From Betaproteobacteria bacterium (GTDB lineage Bacteria; Pseudomonadota; Gammaproteobacteria; Burkholderiales; Burkholderiaceae_C), in assembly GCA_025354965.1 (NCBI GenBank), contig JANXLW010000297.1, forward strand, positions 1-21,904: a stretch of 21,904 nt of DNA, read 5' to 3'. Under the pieces are notes generated by a model. The model did no database searches. It was not told where the DNA came from and saw only the letters and a program-made list of their open reading frames with translations. Every line of letters begins with the position of its first letter. Position 1 is the stretch's first letter. Both the position numbers and the translations under genes were made by a program. Shown here in pieces: positions 1 through 6,314 of the stretch.

Positions 1-350
1 ATCGTGGCGCCGATGACCACCATAGGGCGGCCCATTTCCTGCAGGATCAGCGCGTTGATGGCCTCCTTGTCGAGCACCTCATAGTCCGGTTTGGCGACTT
101 GCAGGCTGGCCAGATCAACCTGGTACTTGCATTGCCCATAGACCACAAAAAAGCTGAAACCCTTGCCCATGTCTTCGGCGTGAACGACAGCCGGTTCATC
201 CAGCCCCATCATCGCCGCCAGCCGCTTGGCACCTTCCTTGGCAGTTTCATCCAGCGCCACAGGCAGCGTGAAGGAGACTTGCACCCGCCCGTCATTCAGG
301 GTGTCGCCGTAGGGTTTGACCCATTGCTGCGGTACCTTGCTATCAATCAT
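1..350 (-). CDS. kamE: Lysine 5,6-aminomutase beta subunit, N-terminal part (cut by window edge)
   Basis: This is the 5' end of the beta subunit of the adenosylcobalamin- and PLP-dependent lysine 5,6-aminomutase, which moves the terminal amino group of D-lysine or beta-lysine to carbon 5. About 116 residues are visible, starting MIDSKVPQQWVKPYGDTL, and the frame is open to the window edge. The visible part matches the N-terminal region of KamE and ends in MVVIGAT, which should lead into the B12-binding Rossmann domain. That domain, with the cobalamin-ligating His and the PLP lysine, lies outside the window. The ATG lies inside the last codons of kamD, an 8-base overlap (343-350), as expected for two subunits of one complex made by coupled translation. 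Identity rests on the N-terminal sequence plus the adjacent kamD. Confidence 0.88.
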   Translation of the reverse strand, partial: MIDSKVPQQWVKPYGDTLNDGRVQVSFTLPVALDETAKEGAKRLAAMMGLDEPAVVHAEDMGKGFSFFVVYGQCKYQVDLASLQVAKPDYEVLDKEAINALILQEMGRPMVVIGAT

Positions 351-1896
351 CTTGTTTGCCTCCCATCATCAACTGCGGGAACGGGTTGTAGTAGTTGTCG
401 GCTTTTTGAATCACGCCGTCAAGTCCTTTGCCGCCGGTCGGCGTGCGCGATATCTCGGCAAACATGCCCTTCCCGATTGCCGCCGCCAGCCCGATTGTTT
501 CGATGTTGGCCAGCATCTGTTCGGTCTCCGTCAGGACGCTTTGCGCCCGCTGCTCGATTCTGCCGCCGCTCTTGAATTCGATTTCGGAGTGCAGATCCTT
601 CATCGTGCTGAAAACGTATTTGGCGTTTTGGATGGCGAGGAAGCGGTCCTGGATAAACGGTGTGTGGATGGCCTCGGTCATCATGCCCAGCAGGTGAATG
701 TTTTGCTGCGTGACGGTACTGACGATGTTGAACAGCGCGTCCTGCACATGGCCCTTGAAGATGTTGCCGGTCATGTGCTTGGTTGGCGGCATGTACTTGA
801 GCGTGGCGTCCGGGAACACCTGGCGCACCAGTTGCGCGTGAGCCAGTTCCCACAGGAAACCGTTTTCCATTTCGGGGTGAATCTCGAACGCGTGGCCCAG
901 GCCCATCTGATCCGGCTTGAGACCCGACAGATAGGCAAACTGTTCATTGATCAGCTGCGAGGCCAGCACCGTGTGTGCGGCCTCATAGGCGTCGGCGGTG
1001 GTGAGGTAGTTGTCTTCGCCGGTGTTGATGATGATGCCGGCATAAGCGTTGACCATGCGCGAGAAGAACTGGTCGATGAAGGTGCGCTTCATGTTGATGT
1101 CGCGAAAGATGATGCCGTACATCGAGTCATTGAGCATCATGTCCAGGCGCTCCATGGCGCCCATGGCGGCGATCTCGGGCATGCACAGGCCCGAGCAGTA
1201 GTTGGTCAGGCGGATGTAGCGGCCAACCCGCTCGCCGACTTCGTCCAGCGCGGCGCGCATCAGGCGAAAATTTTCCTGCGTCGCGTAGGTGCCGCCGAAG
1301 CCTTCGGTGGTGGCGCCAAACGGCACGTAGTCCAGCAGGCTCTGACCGGTGGAGCGAATGACGGCGATGATGTCGGCGCCTTGTTCGGCGGCGGCACGTG
1401 CCTGCGTCACGTCTTCATGGATGTTGCCGGTCGCCACAATCAGATACAGCCAGGGCGCCTTGCCTTCGCCCAATGACTTGAGTTTGCTGCTGCGGTGCGC
1501 CCGCTGCGCCGCAATCTGCTGACAACTGGTGCGGGCCTGCTTCTCGGTGGCGCTGCGGGCGGCGGCGTCGTCGCTCGGCCGCTTCAGCGTCAGCGTGCTT
1601 GCAGTAACGGCCTCGGCCACCTGCTGAGCCGTCCAGCCGTGTTCTTGCATAGCGGCGACGACAGCGGTGGCGGCACCGTGCTGCAACAGATTTTGCTGCT
1701 GCAAATGGCTGACCACGCGGTTCGGCAGCGGCACCCCCATTTCGTCCACACCATCGATGCCCAACAGGCGCAACGTGGCGCGTTCCACCGTGGTGGTGGT
1801 GAACTGGCTCATCTCGTCGAACACCTGACGCGCAATGCGCCGCGCCGAGTCGCGCGCGCGGTCAATCTGCGCCTGATCCAAATTCAACTGACTCAT
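343..1896 (-). CDS. kamD: Lysine 5,6-aminomutase alpha subunit
   Basis: This is the 517-residue alpha subunit of lysine 5,6-aminomutase, a normal length for the family. It forms the TIM-barrel half that, with KamE, binds PLP, substrate and adenosylcobalamin. Recognisable stretches are the N-terminal MSQLNLDQAQIDRARDSARR, the segment ERATLRLLGIDG and the conserved PPTKHMTGNIFKGHVQDALF near residue 370. The ATG at 1896 is preceded by CGGAG about 10 bases upstream. It also overlaps by four bases (ATGA) the stop of a short upstream ORF, so translation is probably coupled. The gene sits between that ORF and kamE in the kam operon. In lysine fermentation the enzyme converts beta-lysine to 3,5-diaminohexanoate. 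Strict B12 dependence is known for the family, and no cobalamin riboswitch was seen here. Confidence 0.93.
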   Translation of the reverse strand: MSQLNLDQAQIDRARDSARRIARQVFDEMSQFTTTTVERATLRLLGIDGVDEMGVPLPNRVVSHLQQQNLLQHGAATAVVAAMQEHGWTAQQVAEAVTASTLTLKRPSDDAAARSATEKQARTSCQQIAAQRAHRSSKLKSLGEGKAPWLYLIVATGNIHEDVTQARAAAEQGADIIAVIRSTGQSLLDYVPFGATTEGFGGTYATQENFRLMRAALDEVGERVGRYIRLTNYCSGLCMPEIAAMGAMERLDMMLNDSMYGIIFRDINMKRTFIDQFFSRMVNAYAGIIINTGEDNYLTTADAYEAAHTVLASQLINEQFAYLSGLKPDQMGLGHAFEIHPEMENGFLWELAHAQLVRQVFPDATLKYMPPTKHMTGNIFKGHVQDALFNIVSTVTQQNIHLLGMMTEAIHTPFIQDRFLAIQNAKYVFSTMKDLHSEIEFKSGGRIEQRAQSVLTETEQMLANIETIGLAAAIGKGMFAEISRTPTGGKGLDGVIQKADNYYNPFPQLMMGGKQDD

Positions 1897-2264
1897 ATCT
1901 TTAGATCTCCGAAATTCAGGGCGCCGTTCTGACCAAGACGGCCTAACGCGGATTGTCGTGGCAAGTCAGGAAATGAAGTACATGCATGTGAAGGCCGAAG
2001 GCGGCGCAGCTCGCACACCAACCCGGCTGGAAGGATCAGGCTGCTGGGGCGCTTAGCGCAGCGGCATAAAGGAGGAGGCCGCAGGCCGGGGGACAGTCGC
2101 GAAGCTGAGTGCCCCAACAGCCTGATCCTCACCGCGTACTCAGCGCAACGGCATGGAGGAGGACAGAGGCCGGGGGACAGTCGCGAAGCTGAGTGCCTCA
2201 GCGGCCTGATCCTGCCGGCATACCGGGCGGGATTGGGCTTATCATCATTTCGGAAAAGATCCAT
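1893..2264 (-). CDS. Short repeat-filled ORF between kamB and kamD (hypothetical, possibly a gene remnant)
   Basis: This is a 123-codon frame of unknown function, and the translation resembles no protein family I recognise. Its initiation signals look real: AGGAG six bases before the ATG, and a start only 8 bases after the kamB stop. Its TGA overlaps the kamD ATG (ATGA). The first dozen residues (MDLFRNDDKPNP) and the last two dozen look unique. The middle is built from two copies of a palindromic DNA repeat, read as two tandem peptides containing HSASRLSPGL at a 28-residue period. Both copies keep the frame open. In other kam clusters this slot is held by kamC, an ATPase. This may be a remnant of such a gene, a leader that only couples translation, or chance. 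Whether a protein is made is unknown. Confidence 0.4.
   Translation of the reverse strand: MDLFRNDDKPNPARYAGRIRPLRHSASRLSPGLCPPPCRCAEYAVRIRLLGHSASRLSPGLRPPPLCRCAKRPSSLILPAGLVCELRRLRPSHACTSFPDLPRQSALGRLGQNGALNFGDLKI
2032..2050. repeat. Left arm of long imperfect inverted repeat
   Basis: These 19 bases, AGGATCAGGCTGCTGGGGC, are the reverse complement, with one mismatch, of the end of repeat copy 1 at 2111-2129. The match continues with a few mismatches for about ten more bases inward. The RNA from either strand could therefore fold into a long stem with roughly 50-60 bases of loop. This supports a REP/MITE-like palindromic element rather than a simple tandem duplication. Confidence 0.7.
2055..2129. 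repeat. Palindromic intergenic repeat, copy 1
   Basis: This is a 75-base unit running from AGCGCAGCGGCATAAAGG through GGGGGACAGTCGCGAAGCTG to CCTGATCCT. It recurs almost unchanged 84-87 bases downstream. Its last 19 bases pair with the inverted arm at 2032-2050. It sits in the kamB-kamD gap of the kam operon and forms most of the short ORF there. I read it as a member of a dispersed palindromic repeat family of this genome. No transposase or target-site duplication is visible. Confidence 0.75.
2142..2213. repeat. Palindromic intergenic repeat, copy 2
   Basis: This second copy, about 72 bases, shares the core GGGGGACAGTCGCGAAGCTG and the CCTGATCCT end with copy 1. It differs by small substitutions and a three-base indel, so the reading frame of the surrounding minus-strand ORF is kept. 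The end-to-end spacing of the copies is exactly 84 bases. Confidence 0.75.
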
Positions 2265-2272
2265 AGCTGCTC

Positions 2273-3346
2273 CTAATCGTTTGGGGCGGACATGACATCA
2301 CTGACCAGGTAGGCTAAAAACGCTTGCCGCGCGGCAGCAAGAAATTCTTCGGCCACGAAGCTGCCGCCCATCGGCGAGAACGGGTTCAGCGTGAGGCCGG
2401 CAATGTTGATTGCACGCCAGGCCAGCAGCCGGGCGCCGAGTTTGTGAAACGCGACCAGATCGCTGTTTTCAATGAACAGCCGGGTTCCATCGGCCACCAC
2501 CACTGTCAGGCCCGGGTGGCGAGCCGCCAGGGTACTGAGGGCTTGCCAAAGCGAGCGACCAACGGCGCCACTGAGTGCGATGGTCGCCAGATCGGCAGCG
2601 CTATGCTGCAGCAGTGTCGATGCCGCATTGAGTGTGGCAATCTCGGCTTGCAGCAAGAGCTCGCCATGGCGGTTCCAGATGGCCACGCCACCCTTGGCAA
2701 ACAGGGGTTCGCAACGGTCTCGCGTCACCTCGTCCACCGGTGCAATGCCCAGGATGGCGAGCCGGTCTCGCGTCTTGCGAATCACATCCGCCATGCCGCC
2801 ACCGATGGACGCGCCAGTGGCCAAAATCACGCCGTCGGCAATCGCCGGTGAGGCGTGTTGGCTGCGCCCCAGCGCGCCGTCCAGCAGCACCAGTGCCGCA
2901 CCGCACTGCTGCAATCGGCTGATGACCTTGCGCTGGTCGCTGCCGCGGGAAGCGCCGGCAATTTCCATTTCGCCGTAGTCAATGACCTTGATGACGACGA
3001 TGTCGCCCATCGGGCTGGCGATGTCAGTCGCCGCCAGAAATTTGTAGCGTACTTTGGCGCGCTGCAAGGTGGCACGGGCGGTAGCGACAAGGGTTCCCGG
3101 CCAGACCAGGATCGGCGGCTTGGGGACAAAGAAAACCTGGTCGCGGTCTTCGCCGTCGCGTCCGATTGAGGTCACGCCGACCGCCACCCCGGCGCTTGCC
3201 GCCTGCGCCAGCAGATGGTTCAGCGCCACGGTCTTGCCGGTGTTCTTGCTCATCCCCATCACCGCGAGGGTGTGGAAATGACCCCCACGCTGGTCGCTCA
3301 GGTCGGCTTGGATTCGACGCCACAGGGAACTCTCAACGATGTTCAT
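2273..3346 (-). CDS. kamB: Lysine 5,6-aminomutase reactivase subunit KamB-like P-loop protein
   Basis: This 357-residue protein has a clear Walker A motif, GMSKNTGKT, at about residues 31-39 (Lys38). The rest reads as a soluble nucleotide-binding protein with no membrane segment. Its sequence and its place in the cluster fit KamB, which is annotated with KamC as a reactivase for inactivated B12-dependent lysine 5,6-aminomutase. The biochemical role is inferred from family and context. I chose the ATG at 3346 (MNIVESSLWRRI). The frame is open further upstream, but that extension lies inside kdd in another frame and reads as low-complexity shadow sequence. The start is 19 bases after the kdd stop, and no strong ribosome-binding site is seen, so coupling to kdd is likely. 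The usual partner kamC is not recognisable downstream. Confidence 0.75.
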   Translation of the reverse strand: MNIVESSLWRRIQADLSDQRGGHFHTLAVMGMSKNTGKTVALNHLLAQAASAGVAVGVTSIGRDGEDRDQVFFVPKPPILVWPGTLVATARATLQRAKVRYKFLAATDIASPMGDIVVIKVIDYGEMEIAGASRGSDQRKVISRLQQCGAALVLLDGALGRSQHASPAIADGVILATGASIGGGMADVIRKTRDRLAILGIAPVDEVTRDRCEPLFAKGGVAIWNRHGELLLQAEIATLNAASTLLQHSAADLATIALSGAVGRSLWQALSTLAARHPGLTVVVADGTRLFIENSDLVAFHKLGARLLAWRAINIAGLTLNPFSPMGGSFVAEEFLAAARQAFLAYLVSDVMSAPND

Positions 3347-3365
3347 GTCCGCAATGCTGGCCGGC

Positions 3366-4406
3366 TCAGACGTAAAGTTCTTCAAACAACTGGCGCAGCT
3401 TTTCACTCTCGCGCAGCAACGCCAGAGAGAACTCGGCATGGCCCGTGGCGTAGCCGTTGCCGACAATCATTTCCACGTCCTTGCCAACGCCCTCGGCGCC
3501 CAGTGCGGCGGCGGTGAAGCTGGTGGCCATTGAGAAGAAGTAAATCTTTCCGTGCTGACGGGCGCTCAGGATGCTGCCCATTTCCGTATTCGGAATATTG
3601 ACGCAGTTGATCACCACGTCGGCCATTTTTCCGTCGGTGACGGCGGCAACGGCTTCCATCAGCGCCAGCGCGTGGGTGGCATCGACCTGCAAGGCGTGGT
3701 CGACCCAGCCCAGCGCCTTCATGCGCTGGCAGTCTTTTTCGAACGGTGAGACGCCGATGACGCAACCGGTGGGGCCGGCGCGCTTCTTCGCTTCATAAAC
3801 GCACAGCGTGCCGGACTTGCCACCGCCGCCGATGACCAGCACCGTGTCGCCAGCTTGAACCAGGCGCGCGGTTTGGGCCGGTGCCCCGGCAACGTCGAGA
3901 ATGGCCAGCGCCATCTTCTCGGGAATGTCCGGTGGCAGCTTGGCATAGAGACCCGTTTCGAACAGGATGGCACGACCTTTGATTTCGATCTGATCCTTGT
4001 GCAGGTGGATTTTTTTGATCTCGTCGATGCGCAAGGGGGTGAGCGACAGCGACACCAGCGTGGCAATCTTGTCACCAACCTTCAGGTCAATCTTGTCAGC
4101 CAGGGCTGGGCCGATCTCCAGCACGGTGCCAATCAGCATGCCGCCGGAGCCGGTCACCGGATTGTGGTGTTTGCCGCGCCGGGCCACGATGCCCAGGACG
4201 ATGCCAGCAACCTTGGCTTCATCGCCGTTGGCCTCGGCTTTGATCTGCGTAAAACTGGCGGCGTCGATGTTGAGGTTGGAGACATCGATCAAAATTTCGT
4301 TGTCAAAAATTTCCATCGCGTTGTCGATTTTCCAGGCGCCCTGCGGCAGCACGCCAAGAGGTTCGAGCACGCGATGCGTCCCAAAAGGTGAGCCTTTTTT
4401 CATCAT
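3366..4406 (-). CDS. kdd: L-erythro-3,5-diaminohexanoate dehydrogenase
   Basis: This 346-residue oxidoreductase converts 3,5-diaminohexanoate to 5-amino-3-oxohexanoate with NAD(P)+, the step after KamDE in lysine fermentation. The N-terminus GTHRVLEPLGVLPQGAWKID is typical of Kdd. A Rossmann nucleotide-binding loop, VLVIGGGGKSGTL, follows near residue 190. The overall shape is a zinc-free medium-chain dehydrogenase-like fold. Length is normal for the family. It follows kamA by 10 bases, within which lies CGGAG. Two adjacent ATG codons (4406 and 4403) are possible starts. It reads straight on to kamB. Identity is firm because sequence and neighbours agree. Confidence 0.92.
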   Translation of the reverse strand: MMKKGSPFGTHRVLEPLGVLPQGAWKIDNAMEIFDNEILIDVSNLNIDAASFTQIKAEANGDEAKVAGIVLGIVARRGKHHNPVTGSGGMLIGTVLEIGPALADKIDLKVGDKIATLVSLSLTPLRIDEIKKIHLHKDQIEIKGRAILFETGLYAKLPPDIPEKMALAILDVAGAPAQTARLVQAGDTVLVIGGGGKSGTLCVYEAKKRAGPTGCVIGVSPFEKDCQRMKALGWVDHALQVDATHALALMEAVAAVTDGKMADVVINCVNIPNTEMGSILSARQHGKIYFFSMATSFTAAALGAEGVGKDVEMIVGNGYATGHAEFSLALLRESEKLRQLFEELYV

Positions 4407-4416
4407 GCTCCGGATG

Positions 4417-5598
4417 TTAGTTGCTTTGCGTCGGCAGGCTGAAGTCCTGGCCCAGGCCCGGCATCTCGACCGTCATGCCCTTGTAGTTGCGGCACTTGAT
4501 GGTGGTGCCGCTGCCATCCGCCAGTGCCTCCTCGCGCACATAGCTGGGGATGATCGGCAACTTGCCCAGGCCGCCCATGCCGTCAACGATGAATGTCGGT
4601 ACCGCCGGGCCGCTGATCCAGCCGCGCAGGCCTTCGTACAGCTCCAGCATGCGACGGTGCGGCACGATGAAATGGTGCGCACCTTCGACCATGTCGGTAG
4701 AGTAGACGTAGTAGGGACGCACGCCCATTTCGATGGTCTGCATGAACAGTTCGCGCATGACCTCGACACTGTCATTGATGCCCTTCAGACAGACTGTCTG
4801 CAGGCCCATCATGACGCCCGCCTTCTGGATCATCTTGACGCGCTGGCGCAGCAGCGGCGTGATTTCCTTCGGGTGGTCGATATGGATGTTGACCATCTGC
4901 ACCCGGTGTTTTTCCAGCACGGCGCACAGCTCCGGTGTGACGCGGGTCGGCAACTGCACCACCATGCGCGAGCCAATGCGCAGGAAGCGCACGTGTGGGG
5001 CACGACGGCGCAGCTCACCCAGGATGTAGTCGAGCCGCTCGTCGGTGAAGGTGAAGGGGTCGCCACCGGATAGCAGCACGTCCTCGATGTTCTTGTTGCC
5101 GGCGATGTAATCAATGGACGCTTCGATCTGGTCCTTGGCGACCGAGCCATCGGCTTGCGAGACCATGCGCTTGCGGGTGCAAAAGCGGCACAGTGTGGCG
5201 CAGGTATTGGAGACCAGAAACAGCACGCGGCGCGGGTAGCGGTGCACGACGCTGGTGCCGGGGATGGTGTCGCCTTCTTCGCCCAACTGGTCCAGCGAGG
5301 TGGCAAAACCCGGTTTGGTTTCTTCATGGTGCGACGGCATGTACTGCATGCGGATCGGGCAATTCGGGTCGTCGCGGTCCATCAGTTTGGCCATGTACGG
5401 GGTGATGGAGACGGCAAACTTGTTGTAGACGGTCTCGTTGACGTTCTCGATCTTGTTCAGCACACCACTCAGTTCCCAGTGGTGTGTGTAGCGGCGGGCA
5501 AACTGCTTTTGCCAGGATTCCGATTCCGGGTCGTAAGCGTCCAGCGCCTCGCGGGTCAGCAGTTTCTTTGGCGAGTTGAAGTCGACTCTTTGCAGCAT
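4417..5598 (-). CDS. kamA: L-lysine 2,3-aminomutase (radical SAM)
   Basis: This 393-residue radical SAM and PLP enzyme converts L-lysine to L-beta-lysine, the first step of the pathway. The [4Fe-4S] motif CATLCRFC gives Cys133, Cys137 and Cys140. A GG-rich loop near the C-terminus, DGMGGLGKLP, carries the expected PLP lysine, Lys346. The aspartate seven residues before it is kept, and so is the Asp in YSTDM. In the Clostridium subterminale enzyme both of these bind the lysine side chain, which favours lysine over glutamate as substrate. I chose the ATG at 5598 (MLQRVDF), preceded by TTGGAGAAATCAA. An upstream ATG in the same frame would add 30 unlikely residues. The gene is first in the operon and divergent from the Lrp-type regulator. 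The cluster is oxygen-sensitive in all studied cases. Confidence 0.92.
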   Translation of the reverse strand: MLQRVDFNSPKKLLTREALDAYDPESESWQKQFARRYTHHWELSGVLNKIENVNETVYNKFAVSITPYMAKLMDRDDPNCPIRMQYMPSHHEETKPGFATSLDQLGEEGDTIPGTSVVHRYPRRVLFLVSNTCATLCRFCTRKRMVSQADGSVAKDQIEASIDYIAGNKNIEDVLLSGGDPFTFTDERLDYILGELRRRAPHVRFLRIGSRMVVQLPTRVTPELCAVLEKHRVQMVNIHIDHPKEITPLLRQRVKMIQKAGVMMGLQTVCLKGINDSVEVMRELFMQTIEMGVRPYYVYSTDMVEGAHHFIVPHRRMLELYEGLRGWISGPAVPTFIVDGMGGLGKLPIIPSYVREEALADGSGTTIKCRNYKGMTVEMPGLGQDFSLPTQSN

Positions 5599-5630
5599 TT
5601 GATTTCTCCAAACGGGTGGGGTTGACGCCA

Positions 5631-5658
5631 AGTTTAGAGACGAGTGCCGCCAGCACAA
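5631..5658 (-). promoter_or_regulatory. Candidate kamA promoter
   Basis: Read on the minus strand, TTGTGC (5658-5653) and TAAACT (5636-5631) are separated by 16 bases, a fair match to a sigma70-type promoter. Transcription would start about 25-30 bases before the kamA ATG. The 19-base palindrome at 5658-5676 abuts the -35 box on its upstream side, the usual place for an activator site. Matches are imperfect. Confidence 0.4.
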
Positions 5659-5676
5659 ACAGGCAAATTGCCTGTT
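5658..5676. promoter_or_regulatory. Perfect 19-base palindrome in the kamA / lrp gap, candidate Lrp-type operator
   Basis: AACAGGCAA and TTGCCTGTT are perfect inverted 9-base arms around a single A. Related CAAATTGSC-type half-sites occur at 5684-5692 (opposite orientation, as GCCAATTTG) and at 5716-5724. Their centres are 20 and 32 bases apart, close to two and three helical turns. Phased sites of this kind are typical for multimeric Lrp/AsnC proteins, and the regulator gene begins at 5735. Direct binding is an inference. Confidence 0.5.
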
Positions 5677-5689
5677 CTTGCGTGCCAAT

Positions 5690-5719
5690 TTGAGTCACAA
5701 TGCTCGCCTTTGGTACAAA
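5690..5719 (+). promoter_or_regulatory. Candidate promoter of the Lrp-type regulator
   Basis: TTGAGT (5690-5695) and TACAAA (5714-5719) are 18 bases apart. The predicted start lies about 8 bases before the ATG at 5735, leaving almost no leader, and no Shine-Dalgarno sequence is visible. Both boxes overlap the CAAATTGCC-like half-sites, which would allow autoregulation. The match is weak. Confidence 0.33.
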
Positions 5720-5734
5720 TTGCCGGATTAACCC

Positions 5735-6178
5735 ATGTCTGTCACCCTGGATCCCCGTGATCGCCAGCTCCTGGAGCTTCTCAAGGTCAACGCCCGCCTG
5801 CCGGTGGTGCGCCTGGCCAAAGCACTTGGCTGCTCGCGCAGCACCGTTCAGTTGCGCCTCAAGGCTTTGGAAGATGGCGGTGTGATTACGGGCTATACCG
5901 TGGGCGTTACACGCGCCCAGCCATCACCCGGCATCCGTGCCATGGTGCTGATCTCGATGGAGTCAAAAAACGAGCCCGAGGTGGTGCGGGCATTGGCCAA
6001 GCGGCACGAAATTACAAAGCTCTATTCGGTCAGCGGCCGTTACGATCTGTGCGCCATGCTGTCGACCGAATCAACGCACGAACTCGACGCCGTCATCGAC
6101 AGGATTCGAGCCGTCAAGGGTGTGGTCGATACGTTCTCGACCATCCTGTTATCGACCAAGCTGGAGCGACCTGAGTAA
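5735..6178 (+). CDS. Lrp/AsnC-family transcriptional regulator
   Basis: This 147-residue protein has the standard Lrp layout. A winged helix-turn-helix covers about residues 5-55, with the recognition region ALGCSRSTVQLRLKALE. A C-terminal RAM/effector-binding domain covers about residues 65-140 and contains the conserved VSGRYDLCAML. Such proteins sense amino acids and form octamers or higher assemblies. The gene is divergent from kamA and lies 136 bases upstream of putA on the same strand. PutR-type Lrp proteins activate putA in response to proline in other proteobacteria, which is one reading. The other is control of the kam operon by lysine. Inverted repeats on both sides allow either or both. 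The effector cannot be told from sequence. Confidence 0.88.
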   Translation: MSVTLDPRDRQLLELLKVNARLPVVRLAKALGCSRSTVQLRLKALEDGGVITGYTVGVTRAQPSPGIRAMVLISMESKNEPEVVRALAKRHEITKLYSVSGRYDLCAMLSTESTHELDAVIDRIRAVKGVVDTFSTILLSTKLERPE

Positions 6179-6219
6179 GCAGGAACACCCACGGAGTTGA
6201 TGCAAACCAATCGTGATGC

Positions 6220-6243
6220 GTGAATAAATAACTATAAATTCAC
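6220..6243. promoter_or_regulatory. Inverted repeat upstream of putA (outer)
   Basis: GTGAAT (6220-6225) and ATTCAC (6238-6243) are inverted around 12 AT-rich bases. The ATTCAC half recurs 22 bases further on inside the stronger palindrome at 6245-6273, about two helical turns away. This may be an additional half-site array for the same regulator. Confidence 0.35.
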
Positions 6244-6244
6244 A

Positions 6245-6273
6245 TTTAATTGGTGAGTAATTCACCAATTAAA
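6245..6273. promoter_or_regulatory. Perfect 12-base inverted repeat upstream of putA, candidate operator
   Basis: TTTAATTGGTGA and TCACCAATTAAA are perfect 12-base inverted arms with a 5-base spacer, ending 41 bases before the putA start. The arms are AT-rich with no U-tract, so this is an operator rather than a terminator. It differs from the palindrome in the kamA gap. Because this PutA has no DNA-binding domain, an outside protein must act here. The adjacent Lrp-type regulator is the natural candidate. Confidence 0.55.
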
Positions 6274-6314
6274 CAGTAACCATAGCGATCTGTATCAATT
6301 GCCTGGAGATTGCC

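Noticed and set aside
316..1476. 386-codon plus-strand frame opposite kamD
   Set aside because: Antisense shadow of kamD. The His-, Val- and Gly-rich translation matches no family, and kamD is firmly identified on the other strand.
2032..2213. Possible CRISPR array or insertion sequence in the kamB-kamD gap
   Set aside because: Only two long copies with no regular spacers, and no transposase or terminal target duplication. The inverted arms fit a palindromic intergenic repeat better.
3347..3466. 40-codon N-terminal extension of kamB
   Set aside because: It overlaps the 3' end of kdd out of frame, reads as Ala/Arg/Cys-rich shadow sequence, and the P-loop domain starts naturally from ATG at 3346.
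3997..5073. 358-codon plus-strand frame opposite kamA and the start of kdd
   Set aside because: It spans two well-identified minus-strand genes and has no domain features.
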